Below are positions 32,793 to 44,136 of a DNA stretch of 64,000 bases, piece by piece. The stretch spans positions 114,179,431-114,243,430 of the forward strand of contig CM053146.1 in NCBI GenBank assembly GCA_028571685.1. The letters are read 5' to 3'. The position numbers were made by a program, and so were the translations under genes. This DNA comes from Heterohyrax brucei. Its lineage: Eukaryota > Chordata > Mammalia > Hyracoidea > Procaviidae. Every line of letters starts with the position of its first letter. Position 1 is the stretch's first letter. The notes below the pieces were generated by a model, which was given only the letters and a program-made list of their open reading frames with translations, had not been told where the DNA came from and did no database searches.

Positions 32793-33716
32793 TTTTCTTT
32801 TTAAAATGTGTTATTGTGTTTTCAGTGAAAGTTTGCAGTCCAAGTCAATTTGCTATTTAAACCTCACTCCTGCATACTGCTATGCAACCCTCACTGTTTT
32901 CCCAACCTTTTGATAACACACTCTTCCTTTCTACCCTGTACTTCTCATATCCATTCAACTAGTTCCTGTCACCCTCCACCCTCTCGTGCCACCTCTGGAG
33001 AGGAGCTGCCCCAAGCCAAGAAACACACTCTTCACCATCATCACTCTGTGTCATAGTGTAGTCCAGTCTTCGCCTGAGCAGTTAACTTTGGGACTGGTTT
33101 CAGCTCCAGGCTAAGAAAAAGTTGGGGAGCCATGTCCTCAGGGGACCCTCCAGTCTGTTGGACCACCAAGCTTTTTAATAGAGTTCTAGTCTGGGCCGAC
33201 GGCACTTGGCTTTTGGCTTTTCTTCTTTTGCTACTTCAGGGATTATTATATACTCTACTCCCTGATAGGGCAGTAATTGGTGGTGACCAGGCTCCATCTA
33301 GTTCTTCTGGTCTCATGCTGATATAGTCTCTGAGTCATATGGTCCCTTCTGTCTCTTGGGCTTATAGTTTCTTCTTGTCTTTGATGTCCTTCATTCTTCT
33401 CTGCTCTGGGTGGATTAAGCCAGTTGATGGTACTCAGATACCACTTGCTAGCTTTTAGGATCAAAGATGCTACTTACCAAAGTTGTAGCAGAACATTTTA
33501 TTAAAAGCAAACAAACAAAAAAACTTAGTTGTGCTAGTTAACTTAGATATATGCTGAAACCATGGTCTGAAAATTCTGTCCTTGAAAATGTTGGTTTATA
33601 TTTAGGAAGCCTCCTAATTTTTCTTATAGTCCACCTGTGCTGACCTCCCTTCTTCTACTGTGTGCTGTCACTCGCTTCCCCTAATCCAACTGCTGTCTAC
33701 TTAACCAATTCCACCA
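32793..33716 (-). mobile_element. L1 3' UTR part of a composite L1 locus, antisense
   Basis: Starts with the poly-A complement ('ttttctttttaaaatg') and shows the standard 3' UTR order: 'cagtccaagtcaatttgc', 'ctgctatgcaaccctcact', 'ccaagccaagaaacacact', 'ctccatctagttcttctggt'. A short GACGGCACTTGGC insertion sits at 33,194-33,222. An RTE follows directly at 33,717. Confidence 0.82.
33194..33222 (+). repeat. Short SINE 3'-end fragment in the L1 3' UTR
   Basis: 'ggccgacggcacttggcttt' breaks the L1 3' UTR at the point where the copy at 41,460-41,480 continues without it. Fourth member of the ACTTGGC-type fragments. Confidence 0.6.
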
Positions 33717-35330
33717 GTTGTCTGTCAGGTTGTCATACTGTGGGGGCTTGCTGGTTGCTGTGATGCCGTTGGCATTTAGATACCAGCAGGTCACCCATAG
33801 TGGACAAGTTTCAGCTGAACTTCCAGACTAAGACTATAGTGCTGGAAAATGAACCCCTCAGGTTGGAAGGCTTCAGAGAACTGCTGGAGGAGAACTGCCA
33901 CCTCAAAGTAGAGTTGACATTGATACGAATGGAGTAAAGCCTTCAGAATCTTTATTTGTGGATATGGCATGAAACAAAATGAGAAGAAACAGCTGCAAAC
34001 ATGCATTAATAATTGGAACATGGAATGTACAAAGTACGAATCTAGGAAAATTGGAAATTGTCAAAATTGAAATGAAACACATAAACATTGATATTCTAGG
34101 CATTAGTGAGCTGAAATGTATGGGTACTGGACATTTTGCATCAGACAATCATATGGTCTACTGTGCTGGAAAGAATACTTGAAGAGGAATAGTGTTGCAT
34201 TCAAGGTCAAAAAGAACATTTCAAGATCTGCCCTGAAGTACAATGCTGTCAGTGATAGGATAATGTCCATATGCTGTCAAGGAAGTCTAGTTTATACGAC
34301 TGTTATTCAAATTTACACACCAACCACCGAGGCCAAAGATAAAGAGGTTGAAGATTTTTACCAGCTTCTGCAGTCCAAAATTGATCCAATATGCAATCAA
34401 ATGCATTGGAATTACTGGTGATTGAAATGCAAAAGTTAGAAAGAAAGAGGAAGGATTGGTAGTTGGAAAATATGGCCTTGGTGATAGAAATGGTGCCAGA
34501 GATCACATGATACAGTTTTGCCAGACCAACAAATTCTTCATTGGAAATACTGTTTTTCATCCACATTAATGGCGACTATACACATGGACTTCACCAGATG
34601 GAACACACAGGAATCAATTTGCCTACAACTGTGGAAAAAGATGATGAAAAAGTTGCATATCAACACTTAGAACAAGACCAGGTGCTGACTGTGTGACACA
34701 GACCATCAGTTGCTCGTATACAAGTTCTAATTGAAATTGAAAGAAATTAAAACAAGACAATGAGAGCCAAAGTATGACTTCGAATCTATACCATCTGTGT
34801 TTAGAGACTATCTCAAGAACAGATTTGATGTGTTGAACAGTAATGACCGAAAATCAGATGAATTGTGGAATGACATCAAGAACATCATCTCTGAAGAAAG
34901 CAAGAGATCATTAAAAAGACAGGAAGGAAAGAAAAGATCAATTTGAGTGCCAGAAGAGACTCTGAAGCTTGCTCTAGAACATCGAGCAGCTAAAGCAAAA
35001 GGAATAATAATGAAGTAAAAGAACTGAACAGGAGATTTCAGAGGGTAGCTTGAGAAGACAAAATAATGTACGAAGAACTGGAAACAGAGAACCAAAATGG
35101 AAGAATACATTCTGCATTTCTCACCCTGAAGAACTGAAGAAAAAATTCAAGCCTCAAGTTGCAGTAGTGAAAGATTCCATAGGGAAAATATTAAGTGACT
35201 CAGAGAGAATTGAAAGAAGATGGAAGGAATACAGCAAGTCGTTACATGAGAAATGATTGATGTTCAGTCATTTGAAGAGGTAGCATATGATCAGAAATTG
35301 TTGGTACTGAAGGAAGAAATTACTGTGATA
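33717..35330 (+). mobile_element. RTE LINE, 5' UTR and endonuclease, 3'-truncated
   Basis: Contains the RTE 5' UTR ('gtcatactgtgggggcttgc', 'gcaggtcacccatagtggac', 'caagtttcagctgaacttcc') and the ORF start: frame 33,979-34,182 has NLGKLEIVKIEMKH and IDILGISELKCMGTGHF, an AP-type endonuclease N-terminus. Frame 34,116-34,421 continues with TVIQIYTPTTEAKDKEVEDF. The linker follows to 35,256 (KNTFCISHPEELKKKFKP). It stops near the RT start with no 3' tail, which a normal insertion would have. Confidence 0.9.
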
Positions 35331-38232
35331 CATTGATCTTTTATCCCTACTTTTGCTGTGTCTCATGGATTCTAGTAGGATGTATTTTCATCCTTATTTG
35401 AGTCTGAGGTTCTTGATCCCATCCTTGATTTCTTCTGTAACTCAGTAGTTTTTGAGCAAAGTATTTTTCAGTTTCCATGTGTTTGACCTTTTTCCTTCCT
35501 TTTTCTGTTATTGATTTCTACTTTTTATGGCATTATGATCTGAAAAGATGCTTTGTAATATTTCAGTACTTTGAACTCTGGTAAGTATTGCTTTGTTGCC
35601 TAATATGAGATCAGTTCTGGAGAATATTCTGCGTGCATTGGAAAAGGAAGTATACTTGGCTGCTTTTGAGTGGAGTGTTCTGAGTATGTCCCTTAGGTCA
35701 AGTTGGTTGATTGTGTCTGTATTGTACTTTTTTCTAGATGTTCCTCCACAGTGAAGCTGTGGAGCTCCCTATTTCTGTTTCCGTATGGTTAGGGTTTGTT
35801 TTATGTATTTTGGTGCCCTGTCATGGAGTACATAAATATTTAATATGGTTATGTCCTCTTAAAGTACTAACCCTTTAATCATTATGTAATATCCTTCCTT
35901 ATCAAATGTGGTAGGTTTTACTTTCAAGTTGATTTTACTAGAGGTTAATATTTACAACTCTTGCTCTTTGAATATTTTAGCTTGATACTTTTTTCCCCAT
36001 CCTTTGAGTTAGCTTTGTTTGTGACTTTTAAGTCAATGGTGTGTCTCTTCTAGGCAGCGTATAGGTGTGTTGTGTTTTTTTAATGCAATCTTCCAGCCAT
36101 CGTTTCTTTATTGGTATACTTACTCCATTTACATTCAGCGTGATTATTGATAGGTGTGATTTTAGTTCTGTCTTTTTTGTGCCTTACAGATAGTTCTTTT
36201 GTTCCATTTGATTTTCTGTGCTGAGTCCTTTATATGTTTTTTTCTTTTAGACTTTTTTAGCTTGGTGGTTTTTTTATTTACTGAGACTTCATGTTTTATT
36301 TTTTTGTTATTGTTTATTATTTTGGTATGAAGGATTGATAGTTTCTTTTGTGGTTAACATAATATTTTCCTAAATTTAAACCAGTCCTTAATTTCTTAAT
36401 ATCACCTTGACTTCCTTTCCATGTTGAAGATCTATGAGTATGTTTTAAGTCCCTCTTTTTTGTTATAACATTTACATAATGACATCTCTGTTTCCCTATT
36501 TTCACTGTTTTGCCTTGGATTTATTTCTATGATTCTTCTTTTTGGATTGTTATCTTAGTTTTACTGATTATCCTTTGTAGGTTTTGTTTATCTTTTGAAA
36601 GTGTCTTCTTATCTTCAGTTTTGGCAAATTTTATTATAATATGCCTTGATGTCTTTCTTTTGGGATCTACCTTGTGTGGACTTTGATGAGCATCTTAAAT
36701 TTATACCTACTCATCTTTCGTATCAGGGGAGTTTTCAGAAAAAAAATCCTCAGCAATTATTTTTGTTTTTTCTGTTATCCCCTCCTGTTATGGTACTACA
36801 ATCATTTGTAGATGATTCCTCTACAGAGGCCACCTTAAGTCAGTGGTTTTTGAGGTTTTCAAGTTCTTTTATTACGATTTTTCCTCATATTTTGATGTCA
36901 CATAGTTCATCTTTAGTCTCACTAATTCAGTGTTTCACTGCCTCACTTCTGCTCCTTTTGCTTTCTCTTGAGTTGTCTAATTCTGTAATTTCATTATTCA
37001 CTTTCTGAATTTCTGATTCTTACCACTGTATGCTTTCTTGCAGCTTTTTCACTTTGTCATTATGCCTAGCTGCGTTTTGCCTCATCTCTCCTCGTCTCTT
37101 AAGGAGTTGTAAGTATTAATCTTTCCTATTCTACCTCTGATAATTCCAGAAAGATTTCTTCTTCTGGAAAATTATATTGTTTGTTTTGGGAAATTTCTGA
37201 AGATATTGTGGTTTTCCTCTTTAAGTGATTAGAAATTGGTGTTGTCCCTGAGCCATCAGCAAATTGTATTTATTTTATGTTTGCCTGCCGTGTTCTAGCT
37301 TTGTGTTTTATTTTGTTTTGAAATGTCTATATATGCTGGTCATATGTGGTAGTTTGGTTGTTGTTTCTGTTGAAGCTCTATTATCCTGTCATCATGTGAT
37401 TAGAGGTGTTACTAGTCATGGAAGCCCAAGAGTCCATTTACTTAGATGCTTTCAGCAGACGTGTCTAGGTAGTTAGTCACCCTTGCGTGACACAGGCTTT
37501 CACCTACTCTCCTTGATGGACATGGTGATTACTGCAGGCACACGTATCTACTGTAAGTACTGAGAAAGGCAGGGGTAGCAGCTGTCTTTGAGTGTCTACG
37601 AGGATGGTATATTCCCTATGCCTGAATCTAGGTGAAGGAATACTTTCTTCCTTGAATTTCTGGCTTAGGGGAGTCAGAATATATATTTTTTTCCTTCCCT
37701 TTTCTCCCTGGTTTTTAAGTTGTTGCCTCTCTTTGTCTTGGAAAATGGTTCATGGTAGACTTTAGGAGTCCTGCTTCCAGTTGGTTAATGGTATTAGACT
37801 TCAGAAGCCGTCATAGTGCAAAGAAGGAAGGGTAACACTGGGCTAAGGGAGAGAGATATAGCATGAAGTCAAGATTTAGGTCTGTCTTTGTGGTATGTTA
37901 CATGCAAAGACTTAGCTTTTGACAATCTGATTCTTGAAGCATGAGTAGATTGTTCAAGCAGTTTCTCCTGCTAAAGTGGATGACCTCCCACCACTGCTGC
38001 TCTGTCACCCTGGCCACAGCCATTTCCTGTCATGTCAGGTCTGGTGAGTTACATCTGCTTTTGGAGCTACTCCCCCTTCCCCATTGATCAGTCTGATTTC
38101 TTAGCCCTCCCTTTGATGTCCAGGACTCCTGGGATGTCATATGTACTTGATTCATTTGTTCTTTGGGTTTTTATTGTTAGAGGGGTCACAAGAACATCCA
38201 TCTACTCTGCCATCTTAGCTCTGCCTCCCAGG
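35331..38232 (-). mobile_element. L1M-type 5' UTR with intact 5' end, antisense
   Basis: Typical antisense L1M 5' region ('cagtttccatgtgtttgacc', 'ttgatttctactttttatgg', 'gatctgaaaagatgct', 'gagatcagttctggagaata', 'ccatttacattcagcgtgat', 'ttgatgagcatctt'). The right end, read on the minus strand, is 'gggaggcagagctaagatgg', an L1 5' start with an AAGATGG (YY1-type) site about 13 bases in. The 120-codon frame at 36,646-37,008 is a repeat artefact. Confidence 0.82.
38204..38216 (-). promoter_or_regulatory. YY1-type motif at L1 5' end
   Basis: Minus-strand AAGATGGC sits near position +13 of the L1 5' UTR. In human L1 a YY1 site at the same place positions transcription start. Function here is inferred from the family only. 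Confidence 0.5.
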
Positions 38233-38245
38233 AACCTACATTCTT
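38233..38245. repeat. Target-site duplication of L1, right copy
   Basis: AACCTACATTCTT, 12 of 13 bases identical to 32,780-32,792. Supports one L1 insertion spanning 32,793-38,232. Confidence 0.65.
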
Positions 38246-38459
38246 GAACTCATGATTTGAGTAGACAGTATACACTTCAGCTGGTATTCCCTGTCCTTTA
38301 CATTGATAATGTACTGGTCAGTGCTGACCCAAACTGGTTTTATTAATTACTGAGGCAATGTTTGCAGATGTGCTTTTTAAAGAAATACTTAAACAGGGCA
38401 AGAGTAATAGGGTTTGTGTGGCAAGAAATGTAGTATATGGATGTTGTAAGGGGTATGAT

Positions 38460-38760
38460 AATAACAGACACATAGTAAAGCAAATTGGACAACGCAGCAC
38501 ATGTATTAATCCCCCTGCTACAACACCCTTACTTCCTGGCCATGATCACTTCATGTGTACTCCAGCCTATGCCACTAACATCCCATATAATTTAGTAGCA
38601 AATATCAGATGTCGTATTTTATCCGTGTGTATTTTTGTAATTATTTCTAAGATAAATAAGAATTCTTTAAAAAAAATCACAGTATTATTATCAAACATAA
38701 GGAAATTAACAAATTCTTAGTATTACCAATTGATGAAGGTTCAAATTTGATTAACTTAAT
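38460..38760 (-). repeat. L1ME-like fragment, antisense, uncertain
   Basis: 'cagtattattatcaaacata' with 'aggaaattaacaaattctta' and 'ggttcaaatttgattaac' fit the L1ME 3' stretch. Short and diverged. Confidence 0.4.
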
Positions 38761-39252
38761 TTTTTTGCATAGTTACTTTGAATCAAATCAAACAAAGCCC
38801 ACACACTACATTAGATTCATGCCTCATAAATCTTTTAATGCTTACGTTCTGCTTTTCTGCCTTTTCTCCCCTCCTGCAGTTTATTTGTTGAAGAAGCAGT
38901 ATTGTTTATCTTCTGTTGTTATCTATAGGTAGTATTTTCCTGGTTTCATTCTCTTGATGTTGCTTAATCTGTTTTCCTGTTCTCTGTATTTCTTTTAACT
39001 AACATTTAGAAATAGAAATGTAAGCACATATGAACTTTGGTTGTACTGGGTGTCAAATATTTCATAGGTACTTCCATGAGGAATCCAGTAATGTACAGTT
39101 ATTTGTATCTTTGATCTTAGTGGCGATAGATGATTGTTTCCTCAATATGCAGTTTCAGTAGGGCTTTGAAAAATGGTGATATTCTATTTTTTCTTAGTTT
39201 ATTAACTCGGCTTGTTCTAAAGGGGGAAAGTTTTATTTACAAGTTAACTACC

Positions 39253-39455
39253 AAGAAGTCCTAGTGGTATAGTGATTGAGCCCTCAGCTGCTAACTGAAA
39301 GCTCAGTGGTTTGAACCTACCAGTTGTTCTGCAGGAGACAGTTGTGGCAGTTTGCTTGTGTAAAGATTAAAGCCTCGGAAACCCTGTGGGGCAGTTCTGC
39401 TGTGTCCTGTAGAGTCGCCGTGAATTGGAATCAACTCTACGGCAACAGTTTCAGT
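39253..39455 (+). repeat. AfroSINE long form
   Basis: 'aagtcctagtggtatagtga', the long-form block 'gtttgcttgtgtaaagatta', 'gagtcgccgtgaattggaat' and 'ctacggcaacagtttcag'. Confidence 0.92.
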
Positions 39456-40310
39456 AGTTGGCTACCTAGAGGGAATGGTTGTACAGGAAAAGCAAGGTTA
39501 ATGCGTAGTTCTTTCCCATTTCTGCTACTTAATCAGAAAAGTGAGTTGTTTTTTTAGTATTTTAGTCCCCAAAGGTGACAATTGAGGTTTTTTCTTTTTT
39601 AAAAATATTATTATGAATAAGTGGATATGAGTATGTATGATAGGTTTAGTAATTATTTTCACTGCTCAATTTTCTGTCTTTTGACCAGTTGGAGGCTCTT
39701 CAAGTTGACAGGATCTCAGCATTCTTTGATGGCTTTCTTGCTATGAGAAAGTCTCCCAGGCCCATCTTGTAGTTCTCTTGACACAGTGCAGGATCAGCTG
39801 TTTCTTCATGGAGTCTAGGTTTGTTTCAGTGACAAATGATACTTTGAAAACCATGATCAAGTGTTTAGTAGTGATCGTGGTTACTGGAGTGGTCATTGTG
39901 TCTAGATGTTCTCCTTAGAGCTTACACAGAGACAGACAAACAGACACAGACACAGACACACACGTACTTTTTGAGTTTGTACTGATAGTTCCAATCAAAA
40001 TGTAGGATTATATTATACTTAATTTCTTTGATGTTTATATTTGCATCTCTTTACTTTTAATATTAAAAAGCTTTGGTTTATAAAGAATCAGCCTCATATC
40101 TTTGGAAATGTTATTTATTCTTCCTTAAGAGGTAAGGCACTGACTCACCCATTTTGATGCTACACATACTAAGAATGAGTGTCAGATTCCCTTCTAATGA
40201 GGGACAGGTATCTGGGCAATGTTCCATGTATCCTTTAACTACAGGGAGGTGTTAGACAACTGAGACTGATAGAAGGGGTACTGGAAGACCAATGGCTCTG
40301 CAAACGTCCC
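39456..40310. other. No recognisable feature apart from a short CA-rich tract
   Basis: Apparently single-copy. A degenerate (CAGACA)n-like tract lies at about 39,927-39,965. Confidence 0.4.
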
Positions 40311-40314
40311 CATA

Positions 40315-40400
40315 ATTAGCTTTCCTTGTTTTATAAAATGGAGGTAATAATAATTTATCTCCCAAAGTTTCTGTGGACAATGATATATGCAGAAATATCT
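40315..40400 (+). repeat. MIR SINE fragment
   Basis: 'tgttttataaaatggaggta' followed by 'ataataatttatctcccaaa' corresponds to the MIR 3' half. Ancient. Confidence 0.5.
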
Positions 40401-40830
40401 TCTAAATTATTAATGTATTATAATGGAAATCATTTACCCATCTTATTAAAAAAATAATGAGATACCCTTTGAACCACCAGACTTTTGATTAGCTTTTTTC
40501 AAGATTTGTTTACTCTTGGAAGGCACATTTTTCATTTTCTTTTTGTTAAGTTGCTAGGATAGCCTTTCTAATTTTCGTCTTTAATGGAGAGAGAAGCTTG
40601 TATCTCTACAGTTAAATATATACCTTTGTAGGCTTCTTTTGAGGTAACTGCTCTTTGGGTTAAATATTTGTTTGGCTTAATTATTAATCAAAAGGTTTTT
40701 ATTTTAATTAATTTACAATGATATTAAGTATATTTAGAAAGTAAAATCACAGTGGAGAAGATTTTTTCATCAAATCCTACTCCTTATTTTTGATGTCCTC
40801 ATTTCTCTTCATGGTGACCCTAGGGATCAG
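40401..40830. other. No recognisable feature
   Basis: AT-rich; nothing recognised. Confidence 0.4.
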
Positions 40831-40833
40831 GAT

Positions 40834-40869
40834 ATGAGTCGGATCCGACTCGACGGCACTTGGCTTTGG
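40834..40869 (+). repeat. Short SINE 3'-end hairpin, GGATCC type
   Basis: 'atgagtcggatccgactcga' and 'cggcacttggctttgg'; the palindrome GAGTCGGATCCGACTC at 40,836-40,851 is perfect. No SINE body precedes it. Confidence 0.7.
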
Positions 40870-40889
40870 AATTTCTCTTACTCAGTATA

Positions 40890-41043
40890 ATTGAGCCATC
40901 CTTCATCTGTTAGTTTGTTATACTATTGTGGCTTGGTGTTGCTGTGATGCTAGAAGCTGTGCCATCATTATTTCAAATATCAGCAGGGTCACCCATTGTG
41001 CACAGGTTTCAATAGACTTTACAGACTATGGCAGACTAGTAAG
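40890..41043 (+). mobile_element. RTE LINE 5' UTR fragment
   Basis: 'gttagtttgttatactattg', 'gttgctgtgatgctagaagc', 'atcagcagggtcacccattg' and 'gcacaggtttcaatagac' match the 5' UTR at 33,730-33,830. The same-strand RTE resumes at about 42,518 beyond an antisense L1. Confidence 0.82.
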
Positions 41044-41050
41044 TAAAGTT

Positions 41051-42510
41051 TTGGATTTTTGTTGTTGTTTTAATATTTTATAGTGGTTTAAGGAACAGTT
41101 TACAATCAAAGTCTATTTGTCATGCAAAAACGTACACACACATGGCTGTGTAACTGTAGCTGCTCTCCTCACACTGTGACAGCATACTCCTTTTGTCAAC
41201 CCTATAATTCCTGTGTCCATTCACCTAGCTCATGTCCCTGTCTGCCATTGAGTCTTAGCTCAGGGCAGGAGCTATCTATTTAGTCTCAGGTACTGCTTAA
41301 CCCAAGAAGCATGCTCTTCACCAACATCATTTTAGGTCTTATGATTCAGTCCAATTGTTGAAGAGTTGGCTTTGGGAATGGTTTCAATTCTGGACTAACA
41401 GAGGATACGGGGGTCATGTCCTCTGGTATATTGGACCATCAAGTCTGCTCTTTTTAATAGGGTTTGAATTCTGCACCTCATTTATTCCCTGCTTTGTCAG
41501 GGACTCTTTTTGTGTTCCCTGACAGGGTAGTTGCTGTTGATGGCTGGACACCATCTAGTTTTTCTAGCCCTATGCTGATGTAGTCTCTGGATTATGTGGC
41601 CCCTTCTGTCTCTTGGACTCATATTTTCCTTATGTCTTTGATGTCCTTTATTCTCCTCTGTTCTAGGTAGGGTGGGTCCAGTTGGTGCCACTTACATGGT
41701 GACTTGCTAGCTTTTCAGTCCATTTTTTAATGAGATTATCTGTCCTTTTGTTCTAAAAGTTTTGCAGTATTCTTGTAGATTATGGAGATTAGATGCTGAT
41801 CAGATTTGTAATATTCAAAAAACCTTTTCCCCAGTCGGTAGGTTGTCTCTTAACACTTTCAATGATGTCTTTGGATGAGCATAATTGTTTGATTTTTAAG
41901 AGTTCCCAGTTACATAGTTTGTCTTCTTCTGTTGTTTGTGCTTTGTTAGTAATGTTTATATTGTGTATTAAGGCTCCTAGTGTCCGTATTTTTTCTTTCA
42001 TGATCTTTATCATTTTAGATTTGCTATTTGTGTCTTGAATCCATTTTGAGTTCCTTTTTGTTCATGGGTTGAGATATGGGTCTTGTTTGATTTTTTTGCA
42101 GACAGGTATACAGTTATGTCAACATAATTGTTAGACACTGTCTTTCCCCCAATTTATGAACTTTGGGCCTTTGTGAAATATCAGCTGAGCATAGGTGGGT
42201 GATTTTATGTCTAGAATCTTAATTCTGTTTCACTGGTCTATGTAGCTGCTGTTGTGCTAGTACCAGTACCTGGCTCTTTTAACTATGGTTGCAATGTAAC
42301 AGGTTCTAAAGTCAGATAGTATGAGACTTCCTCCTTTGTTCTTCTCCAGTAATGCTTTAATTATCTGTATCTTTTCCCTTTCCATATGAAGCTAGTGATT
42401 TGTTTCTTCATCTCATTAAAATATGCCATTGTATTTGGATTAGGATTGTATTTTATCTATAGATAACTTTGAATAGAATAGACATTTTCACTATAGTGAG
42501 TCTTAGGAAA
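41051..42510 (-). mobile_element. L1, 3' UTR and ORF2 C-terminal part, antisense
   Basis: 3' UTR blocks from 41,090 ('caatcaaagtctatttgtca', 'cacacatggctgtgtaactg') to about 41,705, then a jump into ORF2: minus frame 41,789-42,013 has ITNKAQTTEEDKLCNWELLK and LCSSKDIIESVKRQPTDWGK. Decayed sequence continues to 42,510 ('aatagacattttcactatag'). TAAAGTT at 41,044-41,050 and 42,511-42,517 may be the target duplication. Confidence 0.82.
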
Positions 42511-42517
42511 TAAAGTT

Positions 42518-42578
42518 GTACTAAAAGTAGTTAAAAAATGGCTGCACCAGTACATCGACAGGGAACTGCCAGAAATTC
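42518..42578 (+). mobile_element. RTE LINE RT-region, left of the LTR
   Basis: 'gtagttaaaaaatggctgca', 'ccagtacatcgacagggaac' and 'tgccagaaattca' are RTE RT-domain sequence. It continues at 43,120 after the solo LTR. Confidence 0.85.
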
Positions 42579-42583
42579 AAAGC
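42579..42583. repeat. LTR target-site duplication, left
   Basis: AAAGC, repeated at 43,115-43,119; five bases is the usual length for ERVL/MaLR integration. Confidence 0.8.
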
Positions 42584-43114
42584 TGTCATGGATTTAATTG
42601 TGTTCCCCCCCAACTCCAAAATATGTGCAGCCACGTGGCTGGGCCATGATTCCCAGTATCTTGTGACTGTCCTCCATTTTGTGGTTTTCCTATGCTGTAT
42701 GCTAAAGGATTAGGGTGGGACTGTAAATCCCTTCATAAGATCACCTCCCTGCTCCACTGTAAAGGGAGTTTCCCTGGAGTATGGCTTGCCACACCCTTAA
42801 TCCTTTCATCTTGCAAGAGATACAAGGAAAGAGAAGCTGGCAGAGAATTGGGAACCTTGTACCATCAAGAAAACAGTACCAGAAGAAGAGGACGTCCTTC
42901 AGACCTGAAGTTCCTGCGCCAAGATGCTCCCTGGACAAAGACTGATGCAATACTGGACTTCCCTCCAGAGCTGACAAGGGGAAAGCCTTCTTCTGTAGTG
43001 GACACCCTGCATATGGACTTGTAGCCTACCAGACTATGTAAGAATAAACCTTCCTTTGTTAAAGCCATCTGCTCTGTGGTATTTCTGTTAGGGCAGCAGT
43101 AGCTGACTAAAACA
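42584..43114 (+). mobile_element. Solo MaLR-type LTR
   Basis: 531 bp, starting TGTCATGGATTTAATTGTG and ending GACTAAAACA, so it has TG...CA ends. An AATAAA lies at 43,043-43,048, followed by 'gttaaagccatctgctctgt' and 'ggtatttctgttagggcagc', the MaLR 3' block. Frames of 103-110 codons across it are on both strands and are chance. Flanked by a perfect 5-bp duplication and interrupting an RTE. Only the LTR remains, as after LTR-LTR recombination. Confidence 0.85.
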
Positions 43115-43119
43115 AAAGC
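43115..43119. repeat. LTR target-site duplication, right
   Basis: AAAGC, pairs with 42,579-42,583. Confidence 0.8.
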
Positions 43120-43596
43120 TGAGTTCAGAAGAGGACTTGAAACAAGGAATATCATTGCTGATGTCAGATGGACCATGGCTAAATGCAGAGAATGGCAGAA
43201 AACCTCTTTCTAAAGAAAAATTAGTGACTTTGAATTATGATGTTGGTGAAGAATTTTAATATGCTGTTGACTGCTAGAAGAATGAACAGATCTGTCTTGA
43301 GAAGAATAGCCAGAATGCTCCTTAGAAACAAGAATGGCAAGACTTTGTCTGATGTCCTTTGGACGTATTATGAGGAGGGACCAGTCTATGGAGAAGGGCT
43401 TCATGCTTGGCAAGGTAAAGGGTTTGCAAAAGAATAGAAGACCATCAATAAAGTGAATTGACACAGTGGCTGCAAAAATGGGCTCAAACAGCAATGACTG
43501 TGAGAATGGCATAGGACTCGGCAGTGCTTTGTTTGGTTGTGCATGGGGTCATTATGAGTCAGAGTGAAGTCGATTATACTTAACAACACCATCTCA
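43120..43596 (+). mobile_element. RTE LINE, right of the LTR, to its 3' end
   Basis: 'gagttcagaagaggacttga' and 'gctgatgtcagatggacc' continue the RT domain. After 43,200 there is a deletion to the C-terminal region: 43,237-43,437 has AARRMNRSVLRRIARMLLRN-like residues, the counterpart of 45,400-45,470. It ends 'atacttaacaacacc', the CAACA-type 3' terminus. Confidence 0.88.
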
Positions 43597-43726
43597 TTGT
43601 TAATGGTTTATTATGTTTCCTTCCAGATTTAATATACGTCTTGATTTAGTATAACCATCCATTTAAATAATGCATAATGTTTGACATAGATGCATGCTCC
43701 GTTAAATGTTCCCTCATTCTTACATA

Positions 43727-44136
43727 GTTGTTGCTAGGTGCTGTCAGATTGGTTCTGACTCATCATGGCTCTGTGTACAACAGAACAGAACACTACCTGG
43801 TCCTGTGCCATGCCCACAATCATTATGCTTAAGCTTATTGTTGCAGCCACTATGTCAGTCTATTTTGTTTAGGGTCTTTCTCTTTTTCAGTCACTCTATG
43901 AAACACGATGTCTTTCTCCAAGGACTGATGTCTCCTGGCAAGAGGTAGTGCCATCCTTGCTTCTAAGGAGCACTCTGGTTGTACTTCTTCCAGGACAGAT
44001 CTGTTTGTTCTTTCTTGCAGTCCACAGTATATTCAGTATTCTCCTCTAGCACTACAGTTCAAAGACAGTGATTTTTTTTATCCTCCTTATTCATTGTCCA
44101 GCTTTCAGATGATGCGTATGATGCAGTTGAACTTAT
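43727..44136 (-). mobile_element. 5'-truncated RTE LINE, antisense
   Basis: Tail complement 'gttgttgctaggtgctgtca', then 'cctggtcctgtgccatgccc', 'ctatgtcagtctattttg', 'ccttgcttctaaggagcact' and 'tcattgtccagctttcag'. About 0.4 kb. Confidence 0.9.

Noticed and set aside
36646-37008. Leu/Ser-rich 120-codon protein with membrane-like segments
   Set aside because: Antisense of the L1M 5' UTR; hydrophobicity follows from T-rich sequence.
42692-43176. 110- and 103-codon frames on opposite strands
   Set aside because: Both lie within the solo MaLR LTR, a non-coding element, and overlap each other.
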